A model generated the notes under the pieces. The model was not told where the DNA came from. It did not search any database and saw only the letters and a program-made list of their open reading frames with translations. A program made the position numbers and the translations under genes. Shown here piece after piece: positions 53,147-62,999 of a stretch of 64,000 nucleotides of DNA (position 1 is its first letter; each line of letters begins with the position of its first letter). This DNA comes from an uncultured Bacteroidia bacterium. GTDB taxonomy: Bacteria; Bacteroidota; Bacteroidia; NS11-12g; UBA955. The stretch covers positions 1,437,595-1,501,594 of the forward strand of contig CALSPH010000001.1 of the NCBI GenBank assembly GCA_943788195.1, read 5' to 3'.

Positions 53147-54586
53147 ATGAACGAAAATTTAACTAGCGATTCTGTATGGAAAAGATGCCTCAAAGTAATA
53201 AGAGATAACATCAGCCCTCAGAGTTTTAAAACATGGTTTGAACCCATCAAAGCAGTTAAATTAGACGGAAAGTCGTTAACTATTCAGGTGCCTAGTCAGT
53301 TTTTCTACGAATGGTTAGAAGAGCATTATGTTAGTTTGCTGCAAAAAGCATTGAAACAAGAATTGGGTATCGGTGCTAAATTAGAATATAACATTGTGGT
53401 TGGGAATGGTTCTGGGAACAATAACCCTTATACTATTAATGTACCTACCAATAAAAATCAAAAGGAAAAAAGCAATGAGCTTTCTATGCCCCTTGAGTTA
53501 ACAACAGGTATTCGCAATCCATTTATTATTCCTGGGTTAAAAAAGATTAACATTGATTCTCAATTAAACCCAAAATACAATTTTGATAATTTCCTAGAAG
53601 GAGATTGTAATCGCTTGGCTAGATCTGCTGGTTTTGCAGTTGCAAATAATCCTGCAGGTACTGCTTTTAATCCTTTAATGATTTTTGGTGGTGTTGGTTT
53701 AGGCAAAACTCACTTGGTTCATGCGATTGGTAATTACATCAAACAAGCGAATAAAAATAAAGCGGTTTTATATGTTTCTGCTGAGAAATTCATGAATCAA
53801 TATATTGATAGTTTAAAGAATGGTACCAATAACGATTTTCTGAATTTTTATCAATACCTGGATGTACTATTAGTAGATGATGTTCAATTCTTTTCTAAAA
53901 AGGAGAAAACACAGGAAATATTCTTCCAAATTTTCAATCACCTGCATCAAGGAGGAAAACAATTGATTTTAACTTGTGATCGCCCTCCAAGAGAATTGAA
54001 AGATTTAGACGAGCGTTTATTAAGCAGATTTAAATGGGGTTTGAGTGCTGATTTAGCCGTTCCTGATTTTGAAACACGTATTGCAATTCTTGAAAACATG
54101 ATGTATGCTGACGGAATTACGATGCCAAGGGATGTTGTGGAGTACGTTGCGCATAATATTGATACCAATGTGCGTGAATTGGAAGGTGCGTTGATTTCCT
54201 TGCTAGCACAAAGTTCTCTCAATAGAAAGGAGATTGATCTAGATTTAGCTAAACAAATGCTTAAGAACTTGATCAAAAATGCGAACCGTGAAATTAGCAT
54301 CGATTATATTCAGAAATTAGTTTGTGAGTACTTTACCATATCTGTTGAGGATGTTAAATCTAAAACGAGAAAACGTGAAATTGTTCAAGCTCGCCAAATA
54401 GCCATGTTTTTTGCCAAGGATTTAACGAAGGCAAGTTTAAAGAATATCGGTTCTCATTTTGGGAATAGAGATCACAGTACAGTTATCCATGCATGTCAAA
54501 CCGTTAATGATTTAATTGAAACGGATAAAAAGTTTAGATATGATGTCGATGAACTGAGTAAACGAATAAAAATAAATACCTTCTAA
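53147..54586 (+). CDS. dnaA: Chromosomal replication initiator DnaA
   Basis: A 479-residue initiator ATPase. Domain I is the N-terminal part (VWKRCLKVIRDNISPQSFKTWFEPI). A variable linker (about 95-125) follows. Domain III carries Walker A GGVGLGKTHL near residues 181-190, Walker B VLLVDDVQFF and the arginine-finger region LLSRFKWGL. Domain IV is the helix-turn-helix ending GNRDHSTVIHACQTVNDLI. It is monocistronic and ends in a terminator that contains its stop codon. Neighbouring genes are not a standard origin cluster. Confidence 0.98.
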   Translation: MNENLTSDSVWKRCLKVIRDNISPQSFKTWFEPIKAVKLDGKSLTIQVPSQFFYEWLEEHYVSLLQKALKQELGIGAKLEYNIVVGNGSGNNNPYTINVPTNKNQKEKSNELSMPLELTTGIRNPFIIPGLKKINIDSQLNPKYNFDNFLEGDCNRLARSAGFAVANNPAGTAFNPLMIFGGVGLGKTHLVHAIGNYIKQANKNKAVLYVSAEKFMNQYIDSLKNGTNNDFLNFYQYLDVLLVDDVQFFSKKEKTQEIFFQIFNHLHQGGKQLILTCDRPPRELKDLDERLLSRFKWGLSADLAVPDFETRIAILENMMYADGITMPRDVVEYVAHNIDTNVRELEGALISLLAQSSLNRKEIDLDLAKQMLKNLIKNANREISIDYIQKLVCEYFTISVEDVKSKTRKREIVQARQIAMFFAKDLTKASLKNIGSHFGNRDHSTVIHACQTVNDLIETDKKFRYDVDELSKRIKINTF

Positions 54587-54595
54587 AAGGTATTT
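54574..54595. terminator. Terminator overlapping the dnaA stop
   Basis: A perfect 9-bp stem AAATACCTT/AAGGTATTT with loop CTAA, in which the TAA is the dnaA stop codon. It separates dnaA from the convergent cysteine desulfurase gene. Confidence 0.6.
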
Positions 54596-54615
54596 AAACT
54601 TAGTAAAAGGAAGAC

Positions 54616-55740
54616 TTAAGAATCCATTAATTCTTTTAGAGACTGAAGACAATAATCAACTTCGTCTCTTGTATTGTTTATACCAAATGAGAAACGAAGA
54701 TTAACGCAGTCTCCGCTGTTGCCAATTGCTTCCATTACATGACTACCTTTACTAGCGCCACTGTTACAGGCTGAGCCTCCGCTTGCACTAATTCCTTTTA
54801 AATCTAAATTGAACAAGAACATATCTGCACCTTCTTTTACAGGAACACGCACACTTAATACGGTATAATGACTATTTTCAACATCTCCATTGAATTTTAT
54901 TTGGGGTAATTTTGTGCGGATGGAATCTTGAAAGTATGATTTAATACTTTTAATGTGTGCCGATTTTTCTATTAAATGATCATAGCAAAGTGCCATTGCC
55001 TTGGCCATTCCTGCAATATAAGGTACATTCTCGGTTCCAGCCCTTAGACCGCGTTCTTGTCCACCTCCTGTAATTAAAGCATCCAATTGAGTTCCTTTTT
55101 TCATGTATAAAATGCCAATTCCTTTTGGTCCTCCAAATTTATGGGCTGAGGCAGATAACATATCGATATTACTTAAATCGAAATTAAAGTATCCAACAGT
55201 CTGCACCGCATCTGTATGAAACAGCGCATCATTTGAAGAACACAGTGCTCCAATTGAATTTAGATCACTTAAATTCCCTAACTCATTGTTCACATGCATA
55301 ATACTTACCATAACATTTGAATGTTTTTGTAAGAGCTGCTCCAGCTGCTCGAGAGCATAATTTCCTTTTTCATCTACTTCCAGCAGGTGTAATTCAATAT
55401 CCGGATTTTGTTTGACAATATCCTTGAGTGTAGATAATACTGAATGATGTTCTATGGGTGTACTAATGAAATGCTTAATTCCTAAGCAGTCTGCAGCTTT
55501 GCGTAATGCAATATTATTCGATTCTGTGCCACAACTGGTAAAGTATAATTCAGATGGACTACATCCCATATATTTTGCCATAGTAACCCTAGATTCTTCA
55601 ATCACTCCTTTTGCTTTTCTACCCGAACTATGGATAGAAGAAGGGTTGCCAAAATTATTCGCCATGACTGTACTGATTACCTCAATCACCTCAGGATGAA
55701 TAGGAGTAGTAGCTGCATTATCAAAGTATATATTTTGCAT
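54616..55740 (-). CDS. Cysteine desulfurase (NifS/IscS type)
   Basis: A PLP enzyme that removes sulfur from cysteine for Fe-S clusters or thio-modification. The 374-residue protein starts IYFDNAATTPIHPEV. The PLP lysine is Lys201 in SASAHKFGGPKG and the persulfide Cys is Cys325 in GGSACNSGASKGSHV, with the class I loop length. It is last in the efp-agmatinase-desulfurase unit, 1 base after the preceding gene. It is not next to a scaffold protein, so tRNA thiolation is as likely as cluster assembly. Confidence 0.93.
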   Translation of the reverse strand: MQNIYFDNAATTPIHPEVIEVISTVMANNFGNPSSIHSSGRKAKGVIEESRVTMAKYMGCSPSELYFTSCGTESNNIALRKAADCLGIKHFISTPIEHHSVLSTLKDIVKQNPDIELHLLEVDEKGNYALEQLEQLLQKHSNVMVSIMHVNNELGNLSDLNSIGALCSSNDALFHTDAVQTVGYFNFDLSNIDMLSASAHKFGGPKGIGILYMKKGTQLDALITGGGQERGLRAGTENVPYIAGMAKAMALCYDHLIEKSAHIKSIKSYFQDSIRTKLPQIKFNGDVENSHYTVLSVRVPVKEGADMFLFNLDLKGISASGGSACNSGASKGSHVMEAIGNSGDCVNLRFSFGINNTRDEVDYCLQSLKELMDS

Positions 55741-55741
55741 T

Positions 55742-56623
55742 CTATTTATATTTTAAACCGATTAATTTATAAGCCAACTTGGCCAAGTTATATTCGGTTA
55801 GGGTATCAATTTCTCTTGGAGCGCATTCTACAATGTCAAATGCAACTACATTCTTTTCTGCAAAAATACGCTTAAAAAACGCAATTGTCTCATCCCAATA
55901 CAGTCCATTTGGTTCCGATGTTCCAACTGCCGGCATAATGCTAGGATCAAAGCCATCTGCATCTATGGTGATGTAAACATTGTTGTTCAGCGTGTTTAGG
56001 GCTTGCTCCATCCAGTCTTTGTTTGCTCTTATTTGATGAGCGTAAAAGGTGTTGATTGAATCGGTTAGCCTAATTAACTCTGCTTCTTCCTTGCATTGGG
56101 CTCTAATGCCTATTTGTGTGATAGGAAGCCCCAATTCTGTTACACGCGCCATTACGGAGGCATGCGACCATTTGGAACCTTCGTATTCTTGTCTTAAATC
56201 ACTGTGTGCATCAATTTGCAATATCGAAAGATCTGAATAATGTTCACTGATTGCCTTAATTATACCGAAGCTTACTGTGTGTTCTGCACCTAAACTTACC
56301 AGAAATTTGTTGTCTTGAATAATCTTTGAAGAATGCTGATAAATCAACTGGATTGCTTCTTCATTTATTGCATCTTGGAAATCTAATGGTTCCAATGTGC
56401 AGATTCCTTGTTCAAAGCATGTCTCTTTTTTTATTTCCTCATCATAAAATTCTACATAATGAGATGCTTTAAGAATGGCTTTCGGTCCTAATTTTGATCC
56501 ATGGTGATAGGAGCTGGAGTATTCGTAAGGTAAAGATTGGAATACTACCTGAGCGGTATCGTAACCAAAGTGTTTTGGATCACTTAATCCAAGAAAGTTG
56601 TTTGCTTCCGTTAATACTTGCAT
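55742..56623 (-). CDS. Agmatinase/arginase family ureohydrolase
   Basis: A 293-residue manganese ureohydrolase. Metal-binding segments are VSLGAEHTVSFG, LQIDAHSDLR and ITIDADGFDPS, and the C-terminal VVAFDIVECAP is typical of SpeB-type enzymes that split agmatine to putrescine and urea. The close pairing with efp (5 bases) is frequent in this phylum. No arginine decarboxylase is in the window. Arginase or formiminoglutamase activity cannot be ruled out. Confidence 0.88.
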   Translation of the reverse strand: MQVLTEANNFLGLSDPKHFGYDTAQVVFQSLPYEYSSSYHHGSKLGPKAILKASHYVEFYDEEIKKETCFEQGICTLEPLDFQDAINEEAIQLIYQHSSKIIQDNKFLVSLGAEHTVSFGIIKAISEHYSDLSILQIDAHSDLRQEYEGSKWSHASVMARVTELGLPITQIGIRAQCKEEAELIRLTDSINTFYAHQIRANKDWMEQALNTLNNNVYITIDADGFDPSIMPAVGTSEPNGLYWDETIAFFKRIFAEKNVVAFDIVECAPREIDTLTEYNLAKLAYKLIGLKYK

Positions 56624-56628
56624 TAAGG

Positions 56629-57189
56629 CTAATTTGCTCTTTCTACATAAGTGCCTGTGGCGGTTTCAACTTTTACTTTGTCACCAGTATCCACGAACAA
56701 GGGAACCCTGATTTCTGCTCCGTTTTCTAATGTTGCAGGTTTAAGTGTATTAGTAGCTGTATCACCTTTGATACCTGGTTCTGTATAGGTTATTTCGAGT
56801 ATCACATGTTTCGGGCCTTCAGCCATTACTGGTGTGTCACCATCAAAAGAAACCAAAACGGGCATATCTTCAGATAGAAATTTAGCTGATTCACCAAATA
56901 GTTTTTCTGAGATAGGAATTTGTTCATAGGTATCATTGTGCATACATACTAAATCTTCACCGGATTTATATAAGTATTGAAGTTCGGTTGTTTCAATCCG
57001 CAACAAGTCAACCTCTTCATTGGTTCTGAAGCGAGATTCAACGGCTTTGCCCGTATAAATGTTCTTCATTTTTGCAATATAGAATGCCCTCGTTTTCGCG
57101 GGTGTGCGATGAGTCCATTCGGTTATTTGACAGATTTCACCATTCACCCGAATGAAACTGCCTTTACTTAAGTCACTGCTACTAGCCAT
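56629..57189 (-). CDS. efp: Translation elongation factor P
   Basis: A 186-residue EF-P, which relieves ribosome stalling at consecutive prolines. The KOW-like N-terminal domain has the tip loop HRTPAKTRAF, with Lys32 at the position modified in other species. The C-terminal OB domains include ITYTEPGIKGDTATNTLKPATLENGAEIRVPLFV, the family signature. It leads the unit efp-agmatinase-desulfurase with its own promoter 5 bases upstream of the ATG. Confidence 0.97.
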   Translation of the reverse strand: MASSSDLSKGSFIRVNGEICQITEWTHRTPAKTRAFYIAKMKNIYTGKAVESRFRTNEEVDLLRIETTELQYLYKSGEDLVCMHNDTYEQIPISEKLFGESAKFLSEDMPVLVSFDGDTPVMAEGPKHVILEITYTEPGIKGDTATNTLKPATLENGAEIRVPLFVDTGDKVKVETATGTYVERAN

Positions 57190-57193
57190 CTCA

Positions 57194-57201
57194 CAAAAGT
57201 A
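57194..57201 (-). promoter_or_regulatory. -7 element for the efp unit
   Basis: Read on the minus strand this is TACTTTTG, ending 5 bases before the efp ATG. The message would have almost no leader. Confidence 0.55.
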
Positions 57202-57250
57202 ATAAATATGTTGTTCTTAAATTTATTTAATAACCTAAAGTTATGGGGGT

Positions 57251-58312
57251 CTAGTCTTCCCATTCTACAATAAACAAATTGGTATCTCTTGTGCCACCAT
57301 TGTTTCTGTTACTACTAAAAATTAATTTTTTTCCATCTGGCGAAAACATTGGGAAGGCATTAAACTTACTGTTAAACGTAATCTGCTCTAACCCCGTTCC
57401 GTCTATATTGATCATGAAAAGTTGGAAATCATATCCTTTAGTGGAATGGTGATTGGATGAAAAAATAATTTTCTGACCACTTGGGTGAAAATAGGGTGCC
57501 CAATTGGCTTTCCCCAAGTTTGTGATTTGCCTTAGATCAGTTCCATCAACATTGCATGTATATATTTCCATGTTAGTTGGAGCAACTAAATTGGAATCCA
57601 GGAGCTCTTTGTATTCTTTAATTGCTTCAGGCGTTTTAGGTCTAGAAGCGCGAAAGACAAGTTTTTTACTATCTGGTGAAAAGAAGGCGCCACCATCATA
57701 ACCCAATCCATTGGTAACTTGTTTGACATTGCTGCCATCCAAATCCATGGTCCATAGTTCAAGGTCTCCACTTCGCGTGCTAGTGAAGACTATCTTGGTA
57801 CCATCTGGAGAAACCGTAGCTTCTGCATCATATCCTGCCGTATCCGTTAACTTATTGATAACTTTCCCCTTTTCATCAGCAACCAATACATCAAAGCTTG
57901 CATAAATAGGCCAAAGATATTTACCCTTGGTACTGGGAGTAGGAGGGCAGGCACTATCTGCCTGATGAGTGCTTGCATATAAGATATGTTTACCATTGGG
58001 CATATAATAGGAACAAGTGGTTCTACCAAAACCGGTGCTAATCATATCAGGTTGTTGGTTTACATTCTTCTTAAGGGTTTTAATGCAGCTATAAAAGATT
58101 TGGTCACAACTAAGCCCCCAAGATTTATTGTTTGATTGAAAGCATATTTTCTTGCCATTTGGACTAAAATATGCTTCAGCATTATCACCACCATTGGTGA
58201 GTTGGGATATATTTTTAAAATGCTTTTCTGGCTTGGTGGTGTCCTGTGAATTCTGACCCATTAAAAAGCCATGCAACATGAAAGTTGCAAGCATCAAACT
58301 TATTTTTAACAT
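57251..58312 (-). CDS. TolB-like (PD40) beta-propeller protein
   Basis: A 353-residue exported protein with a signal peptide (ATFMLHGFLMGQ). At least five WD40-like PD40 blades are marked by AYFSPNGKKICFQS, ATVSPDGTKIVFTS, AFFSPDSKKLVFRA, PYFHPSGQKIIFSS and PMFSPDGKKLIFSS. The fold resembles the TolB C-terminal domain without the TolB N-terminal domain. Four cysteines lie in the second blade. It is the last gene of the HmuY/TonB operon, 3 bases after the HmuY-like lipoprotein. Its role there is unknown. Confidence 0.85.
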   Translation of the reverse strand: MLKISLMLATFMLHGFLMGQNSQDTTKPEKHFKNISQLTNGGDNAEAYFSPNGKKICFQSNNKSWGLSCDQIFYSCIKTLKKNVNQQPDMISTGFGRTTCSYYMPNGKHILYASTHQADSACPPTPSTKGKYLWPIYASFDVLVADEKGKVINKLTDTAGYDAEATVSPDGTKIVFTSTRSGDLELWTMDLDGSNVKQVTNGLGYDGGAFFSPDSKKLVFRASRPKTPEAIKEYKELLDSNLVAPTNMEIYTCNVDGTDLRQITNLGKANWAPYFHPSGQKIIFSSNHHSTKGYDFQLFMINIDGTGLEQITFNSKFNAFPMFSPDGKKLIFSSNRNNGGTRDTNLFIVEWED

Positions 58313-58315
58313 ATT

Positions 58316-59326
58316 TTAATTGAATTTAGCGTATTCAAAAGAAGGGTAGCCGCTGTTACCGTTATTGTTATAGTAATTTATAAAACGCATTTTATAAACA
58401 AATTCTTCGTTGTCATTGAGCAACCAAACTTTGGAAGTATCTGTGGTGTAAACACCATTATTCAATGAGTAATACTTCCAGTCAAAACCTATGGTATTAC
58501 TTACGATGCACCAATCCGCAAGCTTGCAAGTTTGATGATCTATTTCATCGAAACGGGCTTTATAAGGAATCTCAAAAACACTTGTTTTATAAGGGTTAAT
58601 AAGTGTACCTAAAACTTGGTAGGGATAGAATTTATTATCCTGCTCAAACTTGACCATATCACGATATTGAGTAAACACGATATCCCAATTTTCTTTATGG
58701 GGTTCAATTTCTACAATTCTGCCACCATGATTAAACGAGAAGTAATTAAAGTTATATGCGTTGTACTTGTCAAACCCAAAGTCAATCGGTTTAGCACCCA
58801 CAAACATTTCATTCAAAAAACGAATGGAGTATGTTTTATTCGTTGCTTCGGTAATCTGAAATTTAATTTTCCCTTGTGGGCTTCCATTAAGATCAGGCTC
58901 CTGCGTGTAAACGTAAACCTTTGATGGGTGGCTGTCTAACATTTGAATCGCATTGCCAGAGTACCAATCAGAAACGCTATCCATAATTTCTGTTCCTTGT
59001 AAAATTACATCATCTGAACTAACTTTAAAATCAGTTGTATTTAGCACATAGAGATGGTAGTTGGAACGTGTTAGGTTAACTCGTACAGAATTCCCATTTG
59101 GAAGCGCATCAAAGGCTAAATGCCAATTGTTGTTCGGTGCAGAATGATTCAAACCGGTACTTAGGTCATAAAAAACCATTTGATTGGCTTCGCTGTTGCA
59201 ATCTAATTTTACATATTTGGAGTTGGGAGATCTACCTGCGAATTTCGTAGGTATTTCTTCTTTGAAACATCCAGTTAGCGCAAAGCTAATTGCCAGAACA
59301 AGTATAATTAGATTATTTTTTCTCAC
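58316..59326 (-). CDS. HmuY-like lipoprotein
   Basis: A 336-residue lipoprotein (lipobox ALTGC) of beta-rich build. Two stretches typical of HmuY proteins are NNWHLAFDALPNGNSVRVNL near residue 70 and ENWDIVFTQYRDMV near 220. HmuY of Porphyromonas binds heme at the surface and passes it to the TonB receptor HmuR. The axial ligands cannot be identified here, so heme is the likely but unproven ligand. The start overlaps the end of the receptor gene by 14 bases. Confidence 0.75.
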   Translation of the reverse strand: MRKNNLIILVLAISFALTGCFKEEIPTKFAGRSPNSKYVKLDCNSEANQMVFYDLSTGLNHSAPNNNWHLAFDALPNGNSVRVNLTRSNYHLYVLNTTDFKVSSDDVILQGTEIMDSVSDWYSGNAIQMLDSHPSKVYVYTQEPDLNGSPQGKIKFQITEATNKTYSIRFLNEMFVGAKPIDFGFDKYNAYNFNYFSFNHGGRIVEIEPHKENWDIVFTQYRDMVKFEQDNKFYPYQVLGTLINPYKTSVFEIPYKARFDEIDHQTCKLADWCIVSNTIGFDWKYYSLNNGVYTTDTSKVWLLNDNEEFVYKMRFINYYNNNGNSGYPSFEYAKFN

Positions 59327-61532
59327 TCTTTATCGTATATATAAAATTAATTGCAAAATGTCTGCCCAAAGCTACCGCAGAACTATTTGCACCCGCACTA
59401 TGTGCGCTGCCAATATTCGTGGTGTTTTGAATGCTTGTTATGTTAAAAATATTTTTCACAGTTAACCCAAGGGTTATTTTATCTGCCACAAAGGTACGCA
59501 TTGCCGTAAAGTCCGTCATAACAAAAGGGGTACTATATTGTAATTTTAACGTATTATTTTCTCTAAAATAATTGGGTACTGAACCATTGAATTTGTTCAA
59601 TAGATTAAACTTTGTATTAATAAATTCAACGAAATAACCTAGGTTAATTTGAGCATCAGGGCGGTATAGAAAGGTTGGGTCAGCCAAAAAACTATCATTT
59701 ACTTGTTTGGTTCCTACTAATCCAAAGCCAGTATTAAGTTCAAAATTCTTTCTTCCATAGCTGAACCGTATGTTTCCACCCTGTGAATAGAATTCATCAA
59801 TGTTTTCATATCTAAAACTGGTTGAATTTGAATTAAGCGCGGCAAGCACAATCATATCCTCAATTTGAGTGTAAAAGACATTCATTTCATAGTTTAAATC
59901 ATGGTTTTCATTTTCTACATGGTTTTGAATAGAAAAGTTAAACGAGTGAGACAATTCAGACTCAAGGTTTGGGTTGCCGATTACATCATGGTTTTGATCA
60001 ACAAAATAGAGATATCGTTCTTTCATAGAAGGAGCCCTGTATCCTTTGGCATATGAAGCGATGAGTTGAGCGTTTTTTAATAGGTTATATTTTACATGAA
60101 CTGCAGGAATGATCGGTATGGCAAATTGGCTATTATAACTTACCCTGCTTCCTTGTTCTATACTCAGCTTATTTTTGGTGTACATGACATTATAAAATGC
60201 GGCATAGTCATAAATACCATCAGTACTGCTTAATCGGTCGCTTCGTCCATTTTCTAAATTTATGTCATACCCAAAGCCAAATGAAAAATTAGAATTATGA
60301 ACATATTTACCAATCAATCGGCTATTAAAGGAATTGAATATTTGGGTGTCTTTACTATCTACTTGTGCATCTGTTTGACTTAAATCTTCCAAATTGGTGA
60401 CTTTGCGTATACGATTGCGTTCATAGTAGTTGAATGCATTATTCAAACTAATGTTTAATCGATTGTTTCGATTTCGGAAATGCGTTTGTGTGCTTAGATT
60501 AAGGCGATCTGTAGTATAATACTCATCTAATGCAATAACTTCCCATGGGGTAACAATGGGAGAGCCCTTGGCGATAAGGTACTCATTAAAGGCATTTAAA
60601 CGGATGCTTTGTTTTATTTGATCTCCAAAGTAGTGCTGGTAAAATGCGTTTCCCATCAATTGCCGTTTGGGTTTCCATAGAGGATTTCTAAGATCTGGGT
60701 TTTCATCGAAGCCTTGAAATAAATACCTGGATCCGTTGAGATTGAATTGATTTTTCTTGTTTGCCAAACTAATCGAGCCAAACGTATTAAATATTCCATT
60801 GGATGTGGCCATCTGTTGCAGATTTAATTCACTTTGATTTTTTTGAGGCTGTTTATTGATAATATTAATCAAACCACCACTTGCATCTGAACCATAAATA
60901 ATAGACATCGGACCCTCAATAATTTCTATACGATCTACATTGTTCATATTTATTTGAGAAAGGTCTAGCATACCGTCATTGCGTCCTATCATAGGTATGC
61001 CATCAATTAGGATTTTTACTTGCTGCCCTTGAATGCCTCTGAGTGATATTCCTGAACCCAATTGAGCATCTTGACTAATATTAATATTAATCTCATTGCT
61101 AAGTGCATCTGCTAAATTAATGGCTGCGAGTTCTTTTATTTTCCGTTGATCGACCACTTTCACTTTGTGCACATTGTCTTCTGCGGAGATGGGTTTGGCC
61201 GATCCGGTAACCACTAATCTAGGCAACGAGGTAAAAGCGGGTGTTAATTTTATTCTTGTTGAAGCTTCATACAGAGTGTCTTTCCAATTCTTGTAATGAT
61301 TGGCCACAATCTGCACAACAATGGGTAATTTTAAGTCAAAAGACACGTTACCACTATCATTGGGATATAAAGCTAAGGCGTAATTTTCTCCTAAACTTTG
61401 AATGGTAATGAGTGCATTAGTAATTGGAGCTCCATCATCCCCAACAACTTGAATATTATTTTGGGCATGTGATGCAATGCTTGCTGCGCAAACAATGGTT
61501 GTGAGTAGAATATGTTTAGCCCAAAGTAACAA
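59313..61532 (-). CDS. TonB-dependent receptor, probable heme/iron uptake
   Basis: A 739-residue outer-membrane receptor. It has a signal peptide (ending SIASHAQ), a short carboxypeptidase-like N-terminal domain, a plug with VVDQRKIKELAAINLADALS, GISLRGIQGQQVKILIDGIP and IEIIEGPMSIIYGSDASGGLINII, and a barrel ending HFAINFIYTIKSEKK. The plug resembles vitamin B12, siderophore and heme receptors rather than SusC. It is flanked by two HmuY-like genes in one operon, with 1 base to the upstream gene and a 14-base overlap with the downstream one, so heme uptake is the best guess. Confidence 0.88.
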   Translation of the reverse strand: MLLWAKHILLTTIVCAASIASHAQNNIQVVGDDGAPITNALITIQSLGENYALALYPNDSGNVSFDLKLPIVVQIVANHYKNWKDTLYEASTRIKLTPAFTSLPRLVVTGSAKPISAEDNVHKVKVVDQRKIKELAAINLADALSNEININISQDAQLGSGISLRGIQGQQVKILIDGIPMIGRNDGMLDLSQINMNNVDRIEIIEGPMSIIYGSDASGGLINIINKQPQKNQSELNLQQMATSNGIFNTFGSISLANKKNQFNLNGSRYLFQGFDENPDLRNPLWKPKRQLMGNAFYQHYFGDQIKQSIRLNAFNEYLIAKGSPIVTPWEVIALDEYYTTDRLNLSTQTHFRNRNNRLNISLNNAFNYYERNRIRKVTNLEDLSQTDAQVDSKDTQIFNSFNSRLIGKYVHNSNFSFGFGYDINLENGRSDRLSSTDGIYDYAAFYNVMYTKNKLSIEQGSRVSYNSQFAIPIIPAVHVKYNLLKNAQLIASYAKGYRAPSMKERYLYFVDQNHDVIGNPNLESELSHSFNFSIQNHVENENHDLNYEMNVFYTQIEDMIVLAALNSNSTSFRYENIDEFYSQGGNIRFSYGRKNFELNTGFGLVGTKQVNDSFLADPTFLYRPDAQINLGYFVEFINTKFNLLNKFNGSVPNYFRENNTLKLQYSTPFVMTDFTAMRTFVADKITLGLTVKNIFNITSIQNTTNIGSAHSAGANSSAVALGRHFAINFIYTIKSEKK

Positions 61533-61533
61533 A

Positions 61534-62811
61534 CTAGATTTTTATCATTTTTGACCGAACCATTTGGCCGTTCTTTAATTCTACCTGAATAATATAGTTC
61601 CCGTTTGTTAAAAAGGAAAGATCCAAAGAGCTGCCTGGGTTAAACTTTTCGTAAATGTTCTGTCCATGCATGTTGTATACCACCAGATGTTGAATATCAC
61701 TGCTTGTTTGAAGGTTTAAATTCCCGCTGGTAGGGTTTGGGTAAAACTTAAGGGTCTCAGATTCTAATTGTTGCGCGGAAGAGAATTTACCTAAATAGGC
61801 ATAATCAAAAACAATCTTGCCGGTAGTCCTTCCATCAAAACGCACAAATTGCATTGCATAAAAATCAGCTAATCCATTACCTAAATCTTTTTTAATGATT
61901 CGAACTTTGTTCTGCTCGAGTTCATATTTGAATGTGTTCATATTGAACAACTTCCATTCAAAGCCAATGTTATTAATCAAGGTGTTATATTGCCATTGAG
62001 ATAGGTAGTTGTCTATGTTTGGATCATTGATATCTCCTGCAATTGATGTGGAAGCTATATTGTAATTGGAAAGTAATCCAGTTACGTTGTAATGCAAGTT
62101 TTGAGTGAAAGTCATATATCGTGTGAAAACGTAGTCCCAATCTGAAGTTTTAGGTTCTCTAACCACTTCTTTTCTGTTTATCACATCATAATACATGAAA
62201 TTTCCTTCAGAGTTTACCAAGTCTGTAAGCGTAATAGTTGTGTCCCATGAATTATTTGTTTTACCCAGCTTAAATGTCCAGGTTCTTGCGCCGTTATTGG
62301 AGAGACGCTGGGTTAACATCAGTTTAAATTCAATATCAAAATCTGTGGTTACAGGATTGTATATTTTTAGTAAGTATAAGGAGTCTCCGCGCATATCACC
62401 ATTTGCTTTGTATTCAGCCCAAGTGTATCTTGGATGAGCTTCTTTGCCTTGAGAAAAAGCACCTTTTCCCCAACTTGTATCTGCATTTCTTAGTTCATCC
62501 CAATTTTCTGAACCCGTAGCATCAAATTGATTCCAACTGATGGTTTTCTGACTTGGATTAACAAATGCTTTGGCTCTCTCTGGATTTAACCACAGAGTAT
62601 AAAAACGATCATCTTGGCTTACCATATTAGAAAAAGCCAAATGATAGTTCAAGTTATTAACTACAGTTCGAGTGATTGAACTATTGAAAGAATAATAAAC
62701 ATCATTTTGATATTCGGGTCCCATGACAACCGAATCTCGCTTTACATTAAACGCTTCTGTTGAAAATGCAATAAAGATAAATGGTACAAGAGCTAGTAAG
62801 ATTCTTTTCAT
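61534..62811 (-). CDS. HmuY-like protein with T9SS sorting domain
   Basis: A 425-residue exported protein. The signal peptide (LALVPFIFIAFSTEA) is followed by two HmuY-like stretches: VVNNLNYHLAFSNMVSQDDRFYTLWLN near residue 52 and TSDWDYVFTRYMTF near 223. A type A T9SS domain starts FYPNPTSGNLNLQ and ends VRSKMIKI. It differs from the lipoprotein HmuY paralogue in being exported by T9SS, so the operon has one tethered and one T9SS-handled form. It is the first gene of the four-gene unit. Confidence 0.75.
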   Translation of the reverse strand: MKRILLALVPFIFIAFSTEAFNVKRDSVVMGPEYQNDVYYSFNSSITRTVVNNLNYHLAFSNMVSQDDRFYTLWLNPERAKAFVNPSQKTISWNQFDATGSENWDELRNADTSWGKGAFSQGKEAHPRYTWAEYKANGDMRGDSLYLLKIYNPVTTDFDIEFKLMLTQRLSNNGARTWTFKLGKTNNSWDTTITLTDLVNSEGNFMYYDVINRKEVVREPKTSDWDYVFTRYMTFTQNLHYNVTGLLSNYNIASTSIAGDINDPNIDNYLSQWQYNTLINNIGFEWKLFNMNTFKYELEQNKVRIIKKDLGNGLADFYAMQFVRFDGRTTGKIVFDYAYLGKFSSAQQLESETLKFYPNPTSGNLNLQTSSDIQHLVVYNMHGQNIYEKFNPGSSLDLSFLTNGNYIIQVELKNGQMVRSKMIKI

Positions 62812-62820
62812 ATGCTACTG

Positions 62821-62852
62821 CAAAGGTCATCAAAACCCCCAGATTTAATCAA
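62821..62852 (-). promoter_or_regulatory. Promoter of the HmuY/TonB operon
   Basis: On the minus strand, TTG (62850-62852), 21 bases and GACCTTTG (62821-62828) match the Bacteroidota promoter with one mismatch in the -7 box. The ATG follows 9 bases later. I saw no Fur box. Confidence 0.5.
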
Positions 62853-62999
62853 GGTAAGGCTTTACATTACAGAGATATGACATTGTGATTTTTAACTGAG
62901 ATTCATCTGATTTTTCTATGATATTGAATGTAATATCCAGAATTTAAAAATGATTGAATTTTTACCATAAAACATATTAAAATATTGGATATTTGCACC

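Noticed and set aside
58316-59326. SusE/SusF-like outer-membrane binding lipoprotein
   Set aside because: The spacing of the NxWxLAF and WDIVFTQY segments and the B12/heme-type receptor next to it favour a HmuY-like assignment over a glycan-binding one.
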